From positions 50,427-114,426 of the forward strand of contig CAZCLF010000004.1 in the NCBI GenBank assembly GCA_964499485.1: a stretch of DNA of 64,000 nt, in the 5' to 3' direction. The DNA is from Ga0074130 sp964499485. GTDB taxonomy: Bacteria > Pseudomonadota > Gammaproteobacteria > Burkholderiales > Rhodocyclaceae. The notes beneath the pieces were generated by a model. It worked only from the letters and a program-made list of their open reading frames with translations. It was not told where the DNA came from and did not search any database. Below, in pieces: positions 15,791-24,874 of the stretch. The number at the start of each line of letters is the position of its first letter. Within the stretch, counting starts at the first letter, position 1. The translations under genes were made by a program, and so were the position numbers.

Positions 15791-16615
15791 CTAAAGCTGG
15801 ATGAAGGTCAGCAGGTCGTGATTGAGCTGCGTCTTGTGCGTTTCCAGTAAGCCATGCGGCCCGCCGGGATAGACCATCAGGGTCGCGTTCGGGATCAGCT
15901 TGGCCGCCCGTTGTGATGAGGTGCTGATCGGTACGATTTGATCGAAGTCGCCATGAATCAGTAGGGTGGGAACATCAAATTTCTTTAGGTCTTCTGTGAA
16001 GTTGGTTTCCGAAAAGGCGGCGATGCAGTCATACGTATTCTTTAAACCCGCTTGCATGCCTTGCCGCCAGAAGGCATCAATCATGCCTTGTGAAACCTCT
16101 GCGCCTTCCTTGTCTGCACCATAGAACGGGCCGCTGGCTATGTCGCGGTACAGCTGCGAGCGATCGTTGAGGGTGGCGAGCCGATTGCCGTCATAGCGCT
16201 CACGCGGTAACCCTTCCGGATTATCTGGCGTACGCAGCATCAGGGGTGGGACGGCGGCGATCAGAACGATCTTGCTGACGTGTCGTGTGCCGTGGCGTCC
16301 GACATAGCGCGCAACCTCGCCACCACCGGCGGAGAAGCCGACCAGAATGACCTTATCAACGCCGAGCGTGTTGATGATGCACGCTAGATCGTCGGCGTAG
16401 GTATCCATGTTATTGCCGTGCCAAGGCTGGTCGGAGCGACCATGTCCGCGTCGATCATGGGCAATGCAGCGATAGCCGTTGGACGCGAGATGAAACATCT
16501 GTGATTCCCAGCTGTCCGCATTGAGCGGCCAGCCATGACTAAAAACCACCACAGGGCCGTTGCCCCAGTCCTTGTAGTGGATGTGCGTGCCGTCCTGCAT
16601 CGTGATGCTGCTCAT
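15791..16615 (-). CDS. Alpha/beta hydrolase, non-haem haloperoxidase/esterase type
   Basis: A 274-residue alpha/beta-hydrolase. The nucleophile elbow GFSAGG places Ser95; the acid is the Asp in HGDFDQIVP (near 225) and the His is in GGPHGLLETH (near 254). HGWPLNADSW gives the oxyanion region and AHDRRGHGRSDQPW is typical of the cofactor-free chloroperoxidase/perhydrolase group. Substrate unknown; these enzymes often hydrolyse esters or lactones. The start has GGAGAA upstream. It lies 109 bp after ylqF on the same strand and converges on the CHRD gene. Confidence 0.9.
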   Translation of the reverse strand: MSSITMQDGTHIHYKDWGNGPVVVFSHGWPLNADSWESQMFHLASNGYRCIAHDRRGHGRSDQPWHGNNMDTYADDLACIINTLGVDKVILVGFSAGGGEVARYVGRHGTRHVSKIVLIAAVPPLMLRTPDNPEGLPRERYDGNRLATLNDRSQLYRDIASGPFYGADKEGAEVSQGMIDAFWRQGMQAGLKNTYDCIAAFSETNFTEDLKKFDVPTLLIHGDFDQIVPISTSSQRAAKLIPNATLMVYPGGPHGLLETHKTQLNHDLLTFIQL

Positions 16616-16724
16616 CGGGTTCTCCGTATAACGGTGAGGGCCAAATGAGCAGGATGCAGGGATGACGATATGTGATCTGTTCGCTGGCGCACCTTCGTGG
16701 CAAATGCACCAAATAGAACGTCAA

Positions 16725-17642
16725 TCAGGCTTCCGCGTCGTCCTCGACAACAGGGGCGGGTGCAGGAATACGTGCAGCGGCCAGCATGGCAGCGCGCGTG
16801 GTGGGCGTTTCAAGACTGATACGGCCGAGGATGCCATCGCGGAAGTCGGTTAGGAGCACCATGGCAGCTTTTTCGAGATCGTATTCTTGCGAGCGGCCCT
16901 TGCCGGTTTGTCGGCAATTGCGTTTCTTGGCGACGGCTTCGACGACACCGATACCGTCCATGCCGTCGGTACTACAGCTGTAGCGAGCGGAGATCAGCTG
17001 CGGATAGCGCGCCAGCAGAATCTCGCCGAGTGCCGCGCCGACTTGCTCCTCAATCACAGCATTGCGACCAATGGCGTGAGCGATGGCGAGCATGAAACCA
17101 TCGCTGTCATGCTCGATCTTTGGCCACATCATGCCGGGGGTGTCGGTCAGCGTCATGTTCGCATTCAGTTCCAGACTCTGGACAGACTTAGTCACTGCGG
17201 GTTCGTCGCCAACCGCGGCAACGCGGCGCTTGAGAAGGGCGTTCATCAGCGTGGATTTGCCGACGTTGGGAATGCCCATGATCATCATGCGCAAAGGTTT
17301 GATGCCACCGGTCCGGTGCGGCGCCAGTCCCTGACACAGCTTGGGAATGCGTGCGGCATCCCCCGGTTTTTTGGCGCTCAGGGCAATTGCCTTCACGCCG
17401 GGCTGAGCATTGAAGTAATCCAGCCATTCTTTGGTCACTGCCGGATCCGCGAGGTCGCCCTTGTTCAAGAGCTTAAGGCAGGGGCGCTGGCGATGACGGC
17501 GCAGCTCATCGATCATCGGGTTGCTGCTTGCCATAGGCAGGCGCGCATCGAGGACTTCGATGACAACGTCGGTGCGCTCCATGACCTCCGCAGACTTCTT
17601 GCGCGCGGCGACCATGTGGCCGGGAAACCACTGAATGGGCAT
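16725..17642 (-). CDS. ylqF: Ribosome biogenesis GTPase YlqF/RbgA
   Basis: A circularly permuted GTPase of 305 residues involved in large-subunit assembly. The G motifs occur in permuted order: G4 LNKGDL (59-64) first, then G5, then G1 GIPNVGKSTLMN, then G3 DTPGM. The N-terminus IQWFPGHMVAARKK is the family signature. I start it at 17642 (MPIQWFPGHM); a longer in-frame ATG at 17765 gives an atypical extension that runs into the divergent gene's upstream region. The divergent neighbour is a photolyase-family gene 155 bp away. Confidence 0.95.
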   Translation of the reverse strand: MPIQWFPGHMVAARKKSAEVMERTDVVIEVLDARLPMASSNPMIDELRRHRQRPCLKLLNKGDLADPAVTKEWLDYFNAQPGVKAIALSAKKPGDAARIPKLCQGLAPHRTGGIKPLRMMIMGIPNVGKSTLMNALLKRRVAAVGDEPAVTKSVQSLELNANMTLTDTPGMMWPKIEHDSDGFMLAIAHAIGRNAVIEEQVGAALGEILLARYPQLISARYSCSTDGMDGIGVVEAVAKKRNCRQTGKGRSQEYDLEKAAMVLLTDFRDGILGRISLETPTTRAAMLAAARIPAPAPVVEDDAEA

Positions 17643-17797
17643 TGACTTAAACCGTGGGGAAACGTTGATTATACCGGGTGGGCCAAGTGGGCTTGGCAAT
17701 TGGCTTGCGCGCAGACTGCGTCGGGAGGCGAACTTTTCGCAGTCGCTGTCGTCATACTTGGCCACTTCAGGCCCTCTTCGGCATCTGTATCCCTGTC

Positions 17798-19324
17798 ATG
17801 CCTTATCACGTTGTCTGGTTTAAGCGCGACCTCCGCCTGCATGACCATGCAGCGCTGGCGGCTGCCGCCCGCCAAGGGCCGGTGCTATGCCTGTATGTGA
17901 TCGAGCCCGGCCTGTGGGCGCAGCCGGATATGAGCGCGCGCCACTATGACTTTCTATTAGCGAGTTTGCGAGCCCTCGATGCCGAGCTGGCCCTGCATGG
18001 CTTGCGCTTGCAAGTGGTGCGCGGTGAGATGGTGGAGGTATTGGAGCGACTGTATGCGCATCAGCCGTTCAGTAGCCTGCATGCGCATGAGGAAACCGGA
18101 AACGGCTGGACCTACGCGCGCGACCGAGCAGTGGCAGGCTGGTGCAGGCAACGCGGCATCGGCTGGCATGAGTACCCACAGTTTGGGGTGGTGCGTCGGC
18201 TGCGTAATCGCGACCATTGGCGTGAGGCGTGGGAGTCGCATGTGGCGGCGGACCAAACTGTCTTGCCGCCATTGGTTGGGATCCCCTTGCCATGGCCTGA
18301 TCGGCGCGTGCCAACCGCAACAGCGCTGGGCTTATCGCAGGACCCGATAACGCGCCCGCAAGACGGTGGCCGCCCCGCAGCGCTGGCCGTGCTGGAGGCG
18401 TTTTTGTATGCACGTGCGGGGCAGTATCGTGGCGGCATTTCCTCACCCTTGAGTGCGCCGACCGCCTGCTCGCGCCTCTCGCCGTACTTATCTTATGGCT
18501 GTTTAAGCTTGCGTGAAGTTGCTCAGGCAACCCGCAGGCAATTGGCTGAATTAGCGCCCGGAGATCGCCGGCGTAAAGGCTTGAGTGGTTTTATGAGTCG
18601 CCTTTACTGGCACTGTCATTTCATTCAGAAACTGGAGAGCCAACCGGATCTTGAGTTCCGTAATCTGCACCGTGGTTACGACAATTTGCGCGAAGGCGAA
18701 TGGCAGGCTGAACACTTCGCTGCGCTCACCAACGGACAGACAGGCTGGCCCTTGGTGGATGCCTGTGTGGCGATGCTGCGCGAAACCGGTTGGCTTAATT
18801 TCCGCATGCGTGCCATGTTGGTCTCGGTGGCATCCTATCCCTTATGGCTGCACTGGCATGAGGTGGGCTTGTGGTTGGCGCGCCAGTTTGTGGACTATGA
18901 GCCGGGCATTCATTGGAGCCAGATGCAAATGCAAGCGGGGACAACGGGCATCAACACGACACGGGTCTATAACCCGATCAAGCAGGCCCGTGATCACGAT
19001 CCACATGGCCGCTTTGTTCGCCAGTGGCTGCCGGCGTTGCGGCGTGTGCCCGATACCTGGTTGTTCGAGCCTTGGCGTATGCCCGCCGATGTGCAAGCGC
19101 GGTGTGGTGTGAAGGTGGGTGAGGATATTCCAATGCCCTTGGTTGATCTTGAGGTTGCTACTCGCGAGGCCAAGGCACGCTTGCATGCACGCCGCGCGCG
19201 CCCGGATGTACGGGCTGACGTCGCTGAGATTGTGGCGCGCCACGGCTCACGGCAGCGCCCACCACGGCGGAAAAAAGCCAGTCCAGAAACGCAATCACAG
19301 TCGCAACTGGAGTTGGGCTGGTGA
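17798..19324 (+). CDS. Cryptochrome/photolyase family flavoprotein
   Basis: A 508-residue protein with an N-terminal photolyase Rossmann domain (HVVWFKRDLRLHDHAAL, 4-20) for an antenna cofactor and a C-terminal FAD-binding helical domain (SRLSPYLSYGCLSLREV, GWPLVDACVAMLRETGWLNFRMRAM, then QMQAGTTGINTTRVYNP). The GTTGINT version of the FAD loop differs from that of the classic E. coli-type CPD photolyase, so I do not assign CPD or 6-4 specificity. The basic C-terminal tail (RQRPPRRKKA) could touch DNA. The start at 17798 fits the family start MPYHVVWFKRDLRL. A 4-bp GTGA overlap couples it to a DASH-type gene. Confidence 0.9.
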   Translation: MPYHVVWFKRDLRLHDHAALAAAARQGPVLCLYVIEPGLWAQPDMSARHYDFLLASLRALDAELALHGLRLQVVRGEMVEVLERLYAHQPFSSLHAHEETGNGWTYARDRAVAGWCRQRGIGWHEYPQFGVVRRLRNRDHWREAWESHVAADQTVLPPLVGIPLPWPDRRVPTATALGLSQDPITRPQDGGRPAALAVLEAFLYARAGQYRGGISSPLSAPTACSRLSPYLSYGCLSLREVAQATRRQLAELAPGDRRRKGLSGFMSRLYWHCHFIQKLESQPDLEFRNLHRGYDNLREGEWQAEHFAALTNGQTGWPLVDACVAMLRETGWLNFRMRAMLVSVASYPLWLHWHEVGLWLARQFVDYEPGIHWSQMQMQAGTTGINTTRVYNPIKQARDHDPHGRFVRQWLPALRRVPDTWLFEPWRMPADVQARCGVKVGEDIPMPLVDLEVATREAKARLHARRARPDVRADVAEIVARHGSRQRPPRRKKASPETQSQSQLELGW

Positions 19325-20619
19325 GTACTGTTATCTACTGGTTTCGTCAGGATCTGCGGCTCGCCGATAACGTGGCCCTACAAGCGGCGTACGCCCATAC
19401 TCATGTCTTACCGGTGTTCTGTCTTGATCCACGCCAACATCAGCCAGACGCCTGGGGCATCGTGCGGCGTGGCGCTCATCGCGGCGCGTGGTTAAAAGCA
19501 CATTTGTGTGCATTGCAGGCGGATTTGCGGGCGTTGGGTAGTGATTTGTTGATCATCGAGGGTGCGCCTCAAGTGGTTCTGCCTGCCCTAGCCCAAGCAA
19601 TCGCTGCCGACAGGGTGGTCTGCGAAGCGATTGCCGCTCCAGAGGAGTTGGCGGTTGTGGCTGACCTACGTGCTGCGGGGCTAACAGTGCAGAGTGTGTG
19701 GCAGTCTTCACTCTTGCCGCCAGAGTCGCTGCCATTCCCTCTGAGTGATCTGCCTCCGGTCTTTGCCCGCTTCCGCGTCGCGGTGGAAGCTACGGGGACG
19801 TCGCCCGCATTGCCGCTTCCACCACCTGATTTACCACCCTTGCCGCTTCTGCCACCGTCGTACTCGCAGGTCAGCCCTGAGCATCTGGATGCGTTGTTAC
19901 CCGCGCCAGATACCACGGGCCGGAGCAGCTTCCCGTATGGCATGCCTGACTGGCAAGGCGGTGAGCGCGCAGCGCAGCAGCATGTGATGCGCTACTTTTC
20001 TAGTGACTTACCGCAAAGCTACAAGGCAACGCGGAATGCACTCTCGGGTTCTGAGTTTTCGACCAAGTGCTCGCCCTGGCTTGCCTTGGGCGCGATCTCA
20101 CCCCGCCAAGTTTTTGCTGCGCTCAACCAGCATGAGGCATCACACGGCAAGAACGACAGTACTTACTGGATTTGGTTTGAGCTGCTATGGCGCGACTATT
20201 TTCGCTTCCTGCATTTGCAGCATGGGGTGAAGCTATACCGCGCGCAGGGCTTATCTGCTTCACCACTCGCACCCGCTGAGGGGGCGCTCAGTGCGTGGCA
20301 AGCATGGACGCGTGGTGAGACTGGCGAACCCTTAGTGGATGCGGGGATGCGCGAGCTGGCGCAGACAGGCTATCTGTCCAACCGCATGCGCCAAATTGTG
20401 GCCAGCTATCTGATTCATGAGCTACGCGGCGACTGGCGATTCGGCGCCGCGTGGTTTGAGCATTGTTTGCTTGATTACGACGTGTACAGCAATCAGGGCA
20501 ATTGGCTTTACATCGCTGGGCGCGGGACAGATCCGCGCGGTGGGCGGCGATTCAATATCGAACACCAAACGCGTGAGTACGATCCGGACGGTGCGTACCG
20601 GGCACGGTGGGGTGTCTAA
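19321..20619 (+). CDS. DASH-family cryptochrome
   Basis: A 432-residue flavoprotein starting at a GTG that overlaps the previous stop by 4 bp. The start STVIYWFRQDLRLADN is the photolyase opening. ALSGSEFSTKCSPWLALGAISPRQV, YWIWFELLWRDYFRFLHLQHG, MRELAQTGYLSNRMRQIVASYLIHEL and DVYSNQGNWLYIAGRGTDPRGGRRFN are DASH hallmarks. Cry-DASH proteins repair CPDs mainly in single-stranded DNA and may also sense light. The pair probably forms a light-dependent repair or sensing operon. Confidence 0.93.
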   Translation: MSTVIYWFRQDLRLADNVALQAAYAHTHVLPVFCLDPRQHQPDAWGIVRRGAHRGAWLKAHLCALQADLRALGSDLLIIEGAPQVVLPALAQAIAADRVVCEAIAAPEELAVVADLRAAGLTVQSVWQSSLLPPESLPFPLSDLPPVFARFRVAVEATGTSPALPLPPPDLPPLPLLPPSYSQVSPEHLDALLPAPDTTGRSSFPYGMPDWQGGERAAQQHVMRYFSSDLPQSYKATRNALSGSEFSTKCSPWLALGAISPRQVFAALNQHEASHGKNDSTYWIWFELLWRDYFRFLHLQHGVKLYRAQGLSASPLAPAEGALSAWQAWTRGETGEPLVDAGMRELAQTGYLSNRMRQIVASYLIHELRGDWRFGAAWFEHCLLDYDVYSNQGNWLYIAGRGTDPRGGRRFNIEHQTREYDPDGAYRARWGV

Positions 20620-20659
20620 TGAGTCGGTTGTCGCGCAATGCCAAACTGACTGAGCAATC

Positions 20660-21907
20660 TCACTTTAGTGTGCCAGTGGCGCTCAACCAATGCATCACAC
20701 CGCGTGCCGCTGCATGACCCGTGGCAATACAGCCCGTGAGGAGATAGCCGCCGGTGGGCGCTTCCCAATCGAGCATTTCGCCGGCACAGAATACGCCGGG
20801 TAACTGTTTCAGCATCAGGTGAGCATCCAATGCAGCGAACTCCACACCGCCGGCGGTGCTGATGGCTTCGTCGATGGGGCGTGTTGCCGTGAGCCGCAGT
20901 GGCAAGGCCTTGATCGTCGCAGCCAGCGTTGTGTTGTCATGCATGGCGTCTTTGTCGAGTACTTCGCGCAGCAGGCCTGCCTTGACACCGGCAATGCCCA
21001 GCCGGCTTTGCAAATGCGACGACAAGGAGCGCGAGCCGCGCGGATGGCTGACCTCGCGCAGCACGCGGGCGCTGTCATGTGAGGGGAGCAGGTCCAGCAT
21101 CACGGTGGCGCTGCCGTCGCGTTGTAGATAGTCACGCAGCGGTGCGGAGAGCGCATAGATCAAGCCACCCTCAACACCGTGTTCGCTGATAACGAACTCC
21201 CCTTGCTGTTGGTGGGGCTTGCCATCCAAACCGATACAGCTCGCGCTGACATTCTTAACGGGTTCGCCTGCAAAGCGAGTACGGAAGATATCGCTCCAAG
21301 GCACTTCAAAGCCGCAGTTGGCAGGTTGCAGCGGAGCCAAGGGGATGTCTTGTGCGGACAGAACCGGCATCCAGGCACCGTCCGATCCGAGACGAGCCCA
21401 GCTACCGCCCCCCAATGCGAGTACGGTGGCATCGACTTGATGAATGACCTCGCCCTCCGGTGTGGCGAAGCGTAGCCCCTGATCGGCGTGCCAACCGAGC
21501 CAGCGATGGCGCACATGGATGCGTACGCCAGCACTGCGCAGGCGGTGCAGCCAAGCGCGCAGCAGCGGGGCGGCTTTCATTTCGCGCGGGAACACGCGGC
21601 CGGAGGAGCCGACGAACGTAGTCACGCCCAAGCCTTCAGCCCAATCTTGCAAAGATTGTGGTGTGCAAGCGCTTACCATAGCGCCAAGCTCTGTACTGCG
21701 TACGCCATAGCGTGTCAGAAAGCGGTCCAGCGGCTCACTATGGGTGAGGTTGAGTCCGCCACGGCCCGCCATCAGAAACTTACGCCCCAGCGACGGCATG
21801 GCATCGAAGAGATCAATCGCCAGCCCTGCCTGGCTCAGGGTTTCGGCGGCTGCCAGCCCGGCCGGGCCGCCGCCAATGACAGCAATACGTGGGGGTGAAG
21901 AGGCCAT
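20660..21907 (-). CDS. NAD(P)/FAD-dependent oxidoreductase, HI0933/BaiN family
   Basis: A 415-residue flavoprotein. The N-terminal FAD motif is IAVIGGGPAGLAAAE, followed by SLGRKFLMAGRGGLNLTHSEP, which is diagnostic of the HI0933-like (TIGR03862-type) group, and it ends with GVFCAGEMLDWEAPTGGYLLTGCIATG, the second FAD motif. The physiological substrate is not known; relatives include BaiN. I use the ATG at 21907 (MASSPPRIAVIGGG); one or two earlier in-frame ATGs to 21949 are possible and no Shine-Dalgarno decides. It converges on the DASH gene. Confidence 0.9.
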   Translation of the reverse strand: MASSPPRIAVIGGGPAGLAAAETLSQAGLAIDLFDAMPSLGRKFLMAGRGGLNLTHSEPLDRFLTRYGVRSTELGAMVSACTPQSLQDWAEGLGVTTFVGSSGRVFPREMKAAPLLRAWLHRLRSAGVRIHVRHRWLGWHADQGLRFATPEGEVIHQVDATVLALGGGSWARLGSDGAWMPVLSAQDIPLAPLQPANCGFEVPWSDIFRTRFAGEPVKNVSASCIGLDGKPHQQQGEFVISEHGVEGGLIYALSAPLRDYLQRDGSATVMLDLLPSHDSARVLREVSHPRGSRSLSSHLQSRLGIAGVKAGLLREVLDKDAMHDNTTLAATIKALPLRLTATRPIDEAISTAGGVEFAALDAHLMLKQLPGVFCAGEMLDWEAPTGGYLLTGCIATGHAAARGVMHWLSATGTLK

Positions 21908-21959
21908 GGCGCGGAGTGTAGCGCAGGCGGCCATTACTGCCTGCCCCAAATTATGCTGA

Positions 21960-21989
21960 TTGGCTTCTGGGGCTGGCTTCTGCGATAAT
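21960..21989 (+). promoter_or_regulatory. Possible promoter for deaD
   Basis: TTGGCT (21960-21965) and GATAAT (21984-21989) with an 18-bp spacer, 45 bp upstream of the deaD start. Both boxes are imperfect. Confidence 0.35.
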
Positions 21990-22033
21990 CTCGACCCGCT
22001 CCTTACCGCGTTTTCGAACGCCGGCCACTATTT

Positions 22034-24016
22034 ATGTCAGACGCCCCCCAACCCACCATGACCTTCGCCGACCTCGGTTTGTCCGACGCTTTGCTGCGCG
22101 CACTCTCCGACATCGGCTACGAAACCCCCTCGCCGATCCAGGCCAAGTGCATCCCGTTGTTGATGCAGGGGAACGACATTCTGGGGGAAGCGCAGACCGG
22201 CACCGGCAAGACCGCGGCTTTTGCGCTGCCCTTGCTGTCGCTGATCGATCCGAACAAGCGCACCCCGCAGGCACTGGTGCTGACGCCGACGCGTGAGCTG
22301 GCGATTCAAGTGGCCGAGGCGCTGCAGAGCTATGCCAAGTATCTTAAGGATTTCCATGTGCTGCCGGTGTATGGCGGCCAAAGCATGATTGTGCAGCTGC
22401 GTCAGCTGTCGCGCGGTGCCCAGGTCATTGTCGGTACGCCCGGCCGTGTCATGGATCACCTTGAACGCAAGAGCATGGACCTGAAGGATCTGAAGGTCAT
22501 GGTGCTGGACGAAGCCGACGAGATGCTGCGCATGGGCTTTGTGGATGATGTCGAGTGGATTCTCGAACACACGCCTGAGTCGCGTCAGACCGCACTGTTC
22601 TCGGCCACCATGCCCGAGCCGATTCGCCGTATTGCCCACAAGCACATGAGCGAAGCCAAGGAAGTGAAGATCAAGTCGGCGACGTCGACCGTTGCAGCGA
22701 TCAAGCAAACTTACTGGCAAGTGCGCGGTGCTGATAAGCCAGAGGCGCTGACCCGCATTCTCGAAGCGGAAGAAAACTTCGAAGCCGCCATCGTCTTCGT
22801 GCGCACCAAGACCGCCACGCTGGAACTGGCGCAGAAGCTGGAAGCCCGTGGCTATGCCGCGGCTGCGCTGAACGGTGACATGACCCAAGGTCTGCGCGAG
22901 CAAGTGATCGAGCAGCTCAAGAACACCACGCTGGACATCGTTGTGGCAACCGACGTCGCTGCCCGCGGCATCGACGTGCCGCGCGTTAGTCACGTCATCA
23001 ACTACGACGTCCCCTACGACACTGAATCGTATGTGCACCGTATCGGCCGTACCGGCCGTGCAGGCCGTACTGGCAATGCCATCCTGTTTGTCGCCCCGCG
23101 TGAAATGCGCATGCTCAAGGCGATTGAGCGCGCTACGCGTCAGCCGATCGAAGCCATCCAGCTGCCGACGATGGCTGCCGTGGCGGACCGCCGTGTTGCG
23201 CAGTTCAAGAAGCAGATTGTTGACGTCATCAACCGTGAGCCGCTGGGCTTTATGGAAACCGTGGTGGCCGATCTGTCGCGCGAAGAAGAATTGGGTATGC
23301 ATGAAGTTGCTGCCGCATTGGCTTGGCTGGCGCAACGTGATCGTCCGCTGCAACCGGAAGGCCGTGACTACGAAGCTTCCAATTTCTCTGCCGAAGGTTC
23401 GCGTAAGCCCGCTCGCGAGCGCACGCCAGAGGAGAAAGAGCAACGTACTGAAATCCTCGCCAAGCGTCGTGACTTTAGCGCCGGTCATCTGCAGAAGTAC
23501 CGCATCGAAGTGGGTAAGTCGCACGGTGTGCTGCCCAAGGAAATCGTTGGCGCAATTGCCAATGAGGGGGGTATTGAAGGCAAGATGATTGGCCAGATCA
23601 ATCTGTTTGACGAGTACAGCACGGTCGAACTGCCGGTACTGCCTGATGCTCTGCTGAGCAAGCTGCAGAAAACGCGTGTGCGTCAGCGCGTGTTGCTGAT
23701 CAAGCCGGATGATGGCAGCTCGCCTTCGCCCGCGCCGCGTGCACGCAAGAGCTACAAGGACGAAGGCAGCAGCTTCAGCGACAAGCCACCACGCAAGACG
23801 CTGGCGAAGCCGGAAAAAGCGTTTGGCGAAAAGAGCTTCGATACCGAGAAGAAGCCATTCGGCGAGAAGAAGGCCTACGGAGACAAAAAGCCGTTTGCGG
23901 ACAAGAAGCCCTACGGCGAAAAGACCAAGTCGTTCTCAGCTGGCTTCAAGAAGGATGGCAGTAAGCCGCCCGCCCGCAGCATGAGCGCAGGTGTGAAGAA
24001 GAAGCCTGCGAAGTAA
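22034..24016 (+). CDS. deaD: DEAD-box ATP-dependent RNA helicase DeaD/CsdA
   Basis: A 660-residue helicase that unwinds RNA in ribosome assembly and mRNA decay, especially in the cold. Visible motifs are the Q motif (FADLGLSDALLRAL with PSPIQ), I AQTGTGKTA (about 55-63), II VLDEADEML, III FSATMP and VI HRIGRTGRAG. A DbpA-type RNA-binding domain follows around residues 485-560 (KYRIEVGKSHGVLPKEIVGAIAN). The last 95 residues are low-complexity and Lys-rich, with repeats such as KKPFGEKK and KKPYGEK. Two hairpins follow the stop. Confidence 0.96.
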   Translation: MSDAPQPTMTFADLGLSDALLRALSDIGYETPSPIQAKCIPLLMQGNDILGEAQTGTGKTAAFALPLLSLIDPNKRTPQALVLTPTRELAIQVAEALQSYAKYLKDFHVLPVYGGQSMIVQLRQLSRGAQVIVGTPGRVMDHLERKSMDLKDLKVMVLDEADEMLRMGFVDDVEWILEHTPESRQTALFSATMPEPIRRIAHKHMSEAKEVKIKSATSTVAAIKQTYWQVRGADKPEALTRILEAEENFEAAIVFVRTKTATLELAQKLEARGYAAAALNGDMTQGLREQVIEQLKNTTLDIVVATDVAARGIDVPRVSHVINYDVPYDTESYVHRIGRTGRAGRTGNAILFVAPREMRMLKAIERATRQPIEAIQLPTMAAVADRRVAQFKKQIVDVINREPLGFMETVVADLSREEELGMHEVAAALAWLAQRDRPLQPEGRDYEASNFSAEGSRKPARERTPEEKEQRTEILAKRRDFSAGHLQKYRIEVGKSHGVLPKEIVGAIANEGGIEGKMIGQINLFDEYSTVELPVLPDALLSKLQKTRVRQRVLLIKPDDGSSPSPAPRARKSYKDEGSSFSDKPPRKTLAKPEKAFGEKSFDTEKKPFGEKKAYGDKKPFADKKPYGEKTKSFSAGFKKDGSKPPARSMSAGVKKKPAK

Positions 24017-24039
24017 TTAGCCTCTGTCGTCAGTCCCAT

Positions 24040-24060
24040 CGAGCCGGCCCTGCCGGCTCG
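24040..24060. terminator. Hairpin 1 between convergent deaD and the 257-aa gene
   Basis: Perfect 9-bp stem CGAGCCGGC / GCCGGCTCG with a 3-base loop, 23 bp after the deaD stop. The run of T residues is missing, so termination may rely on the stem or on Rho. Confidence 0.55.
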
Positions 24061-24066
24061 ATTCAC

Positions 24067-24094
24067 ATGGGCCTCGCCAATCGCTGAGGCCCAT
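24067..24094. terminator. Hairpin 2 between convergent deaD and the 257-aa gene
   Basis: Perfect 9-bp stem ATGGGCCTC / GAGGCCCAT with a 10-base loop, just before the convergent gene's stop at 24101. It has no T-tract. Together with hairpin 1 it probably separates the two convergent transcripts. Confidence 0.5.
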
Positions 24095-24100
24095 CGGGAT

Positions 24101-24874
24101 TTAGTTGGGGTTGGCCTGTGCCGCTTGCTGCTGTGCGCGTTGATAAGCGAGCACCACCTGCGTGGCCTGTGCCATCACCTGCTTAGCCATGTCGGCAGGT
24201 AATGAGTGATTCAGTGCGGTGAACAAGCCCTGCGTGGTTTCCTGTGCAAGCGAGCTGTGATCAGGATCGGCGGCGAAATTTGGATCAAGACAGCGCAGCT
24301 GGATGTGCGCCAGTGCATCGGCAACCAAGCGCCAGCCATAGGTCGGCATCACTTCGGTAAGCACGCGCATCATGCTGCCGAGATGTTGCAGTAGGCGCTC
24401 AGCCGGTTCGCGTTCGTCACACGCGACCATCGCATGCCAGAGCGCTAGGTGAATGCCGCGGCGCAGCTCAATCTTGAAATCAATGGCGTTGTCTTCTCGC
24501 GCTTCAATCGCCGCGAACTGTTGCTCAAAGCGGGCACTGGCTTGGGCATCAAGCGGGTTGCGTAGATTGCCCAGCAGCGTGGTTAAACCCGGCAGCGCGG
24601 CCAGCCCGAAAGCCTGCGTCCAAGCCAAGCCCCATTGGTCGAGACCGCTGATCAGCAGCGCGAGGCGCAGGGTATTGGCTTCCTCACTGCTACCTTGTTT
24701 CGCCCAATCGCGTGCGCGGGCTTCGATGACGGATAGGCCAAGTTCAGCGGCGGCTTCGTCGCCTTCGGCGAGCAGCCGGAAAATGCGGATAAAACCATCT
24801 TGGGCCAGACCAGCCGCTTCCTTCTGGACGGCAGCATCAGCCAGTCCAGCGAGTTCATCATTGGGGAGTGTCAT
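24101..24874 (-). CDS. Conserved-looking protein of unknown function downstream of phaM
   Basis: A 257-residue, mostly helical and acidic cytoplasmic protein with no signal peptide or membrane segment, ending in a Gln/Ala-rich helix (QRAQQQAAQA). Features are LRLALLISGLDQWGLAWTQAFGLAALPGL and RRGIHLALWHAMVACDER. I recognise no family. Its ATG overlaps the phaM stop by 4 bp, and phaM overlaps the ParA-like gene, so all three are almost certainly translated from one mRNA. A role in granule biology is suggested by context only. Confidence 0.75.
   Translation of the reverse strand: MTLPNDELAGLADAAVQKEAAGLAQDGFIRIFRLLAEGDEAAAELGLSVIEARARDWAKQGSSEEANTLRLALLISGLDQWGLAWTQAFGLAALPGLTTLLGNLRNPLDAQASARFEQQFAAIEAREDNAIDFKIELRRGIHLALWHAMVACDEREPAERLLQHLGSMMRVLTEVMPTYGWRLVADALAHIQLRCLDPNFAADPDHSSLAQETTQGLFTALNHSLPADMAKQVMAQATQVVLAYQRAQQQAAQANPN

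Noticed and set aside
22037..23524. 495-residue antisense frame opposite deaD
   Set aside because: It is a mirror of a GC-rich gene; the composition is His/Arg/Gln-rich without any recognisable domain, and deaD is certain on the other strand.
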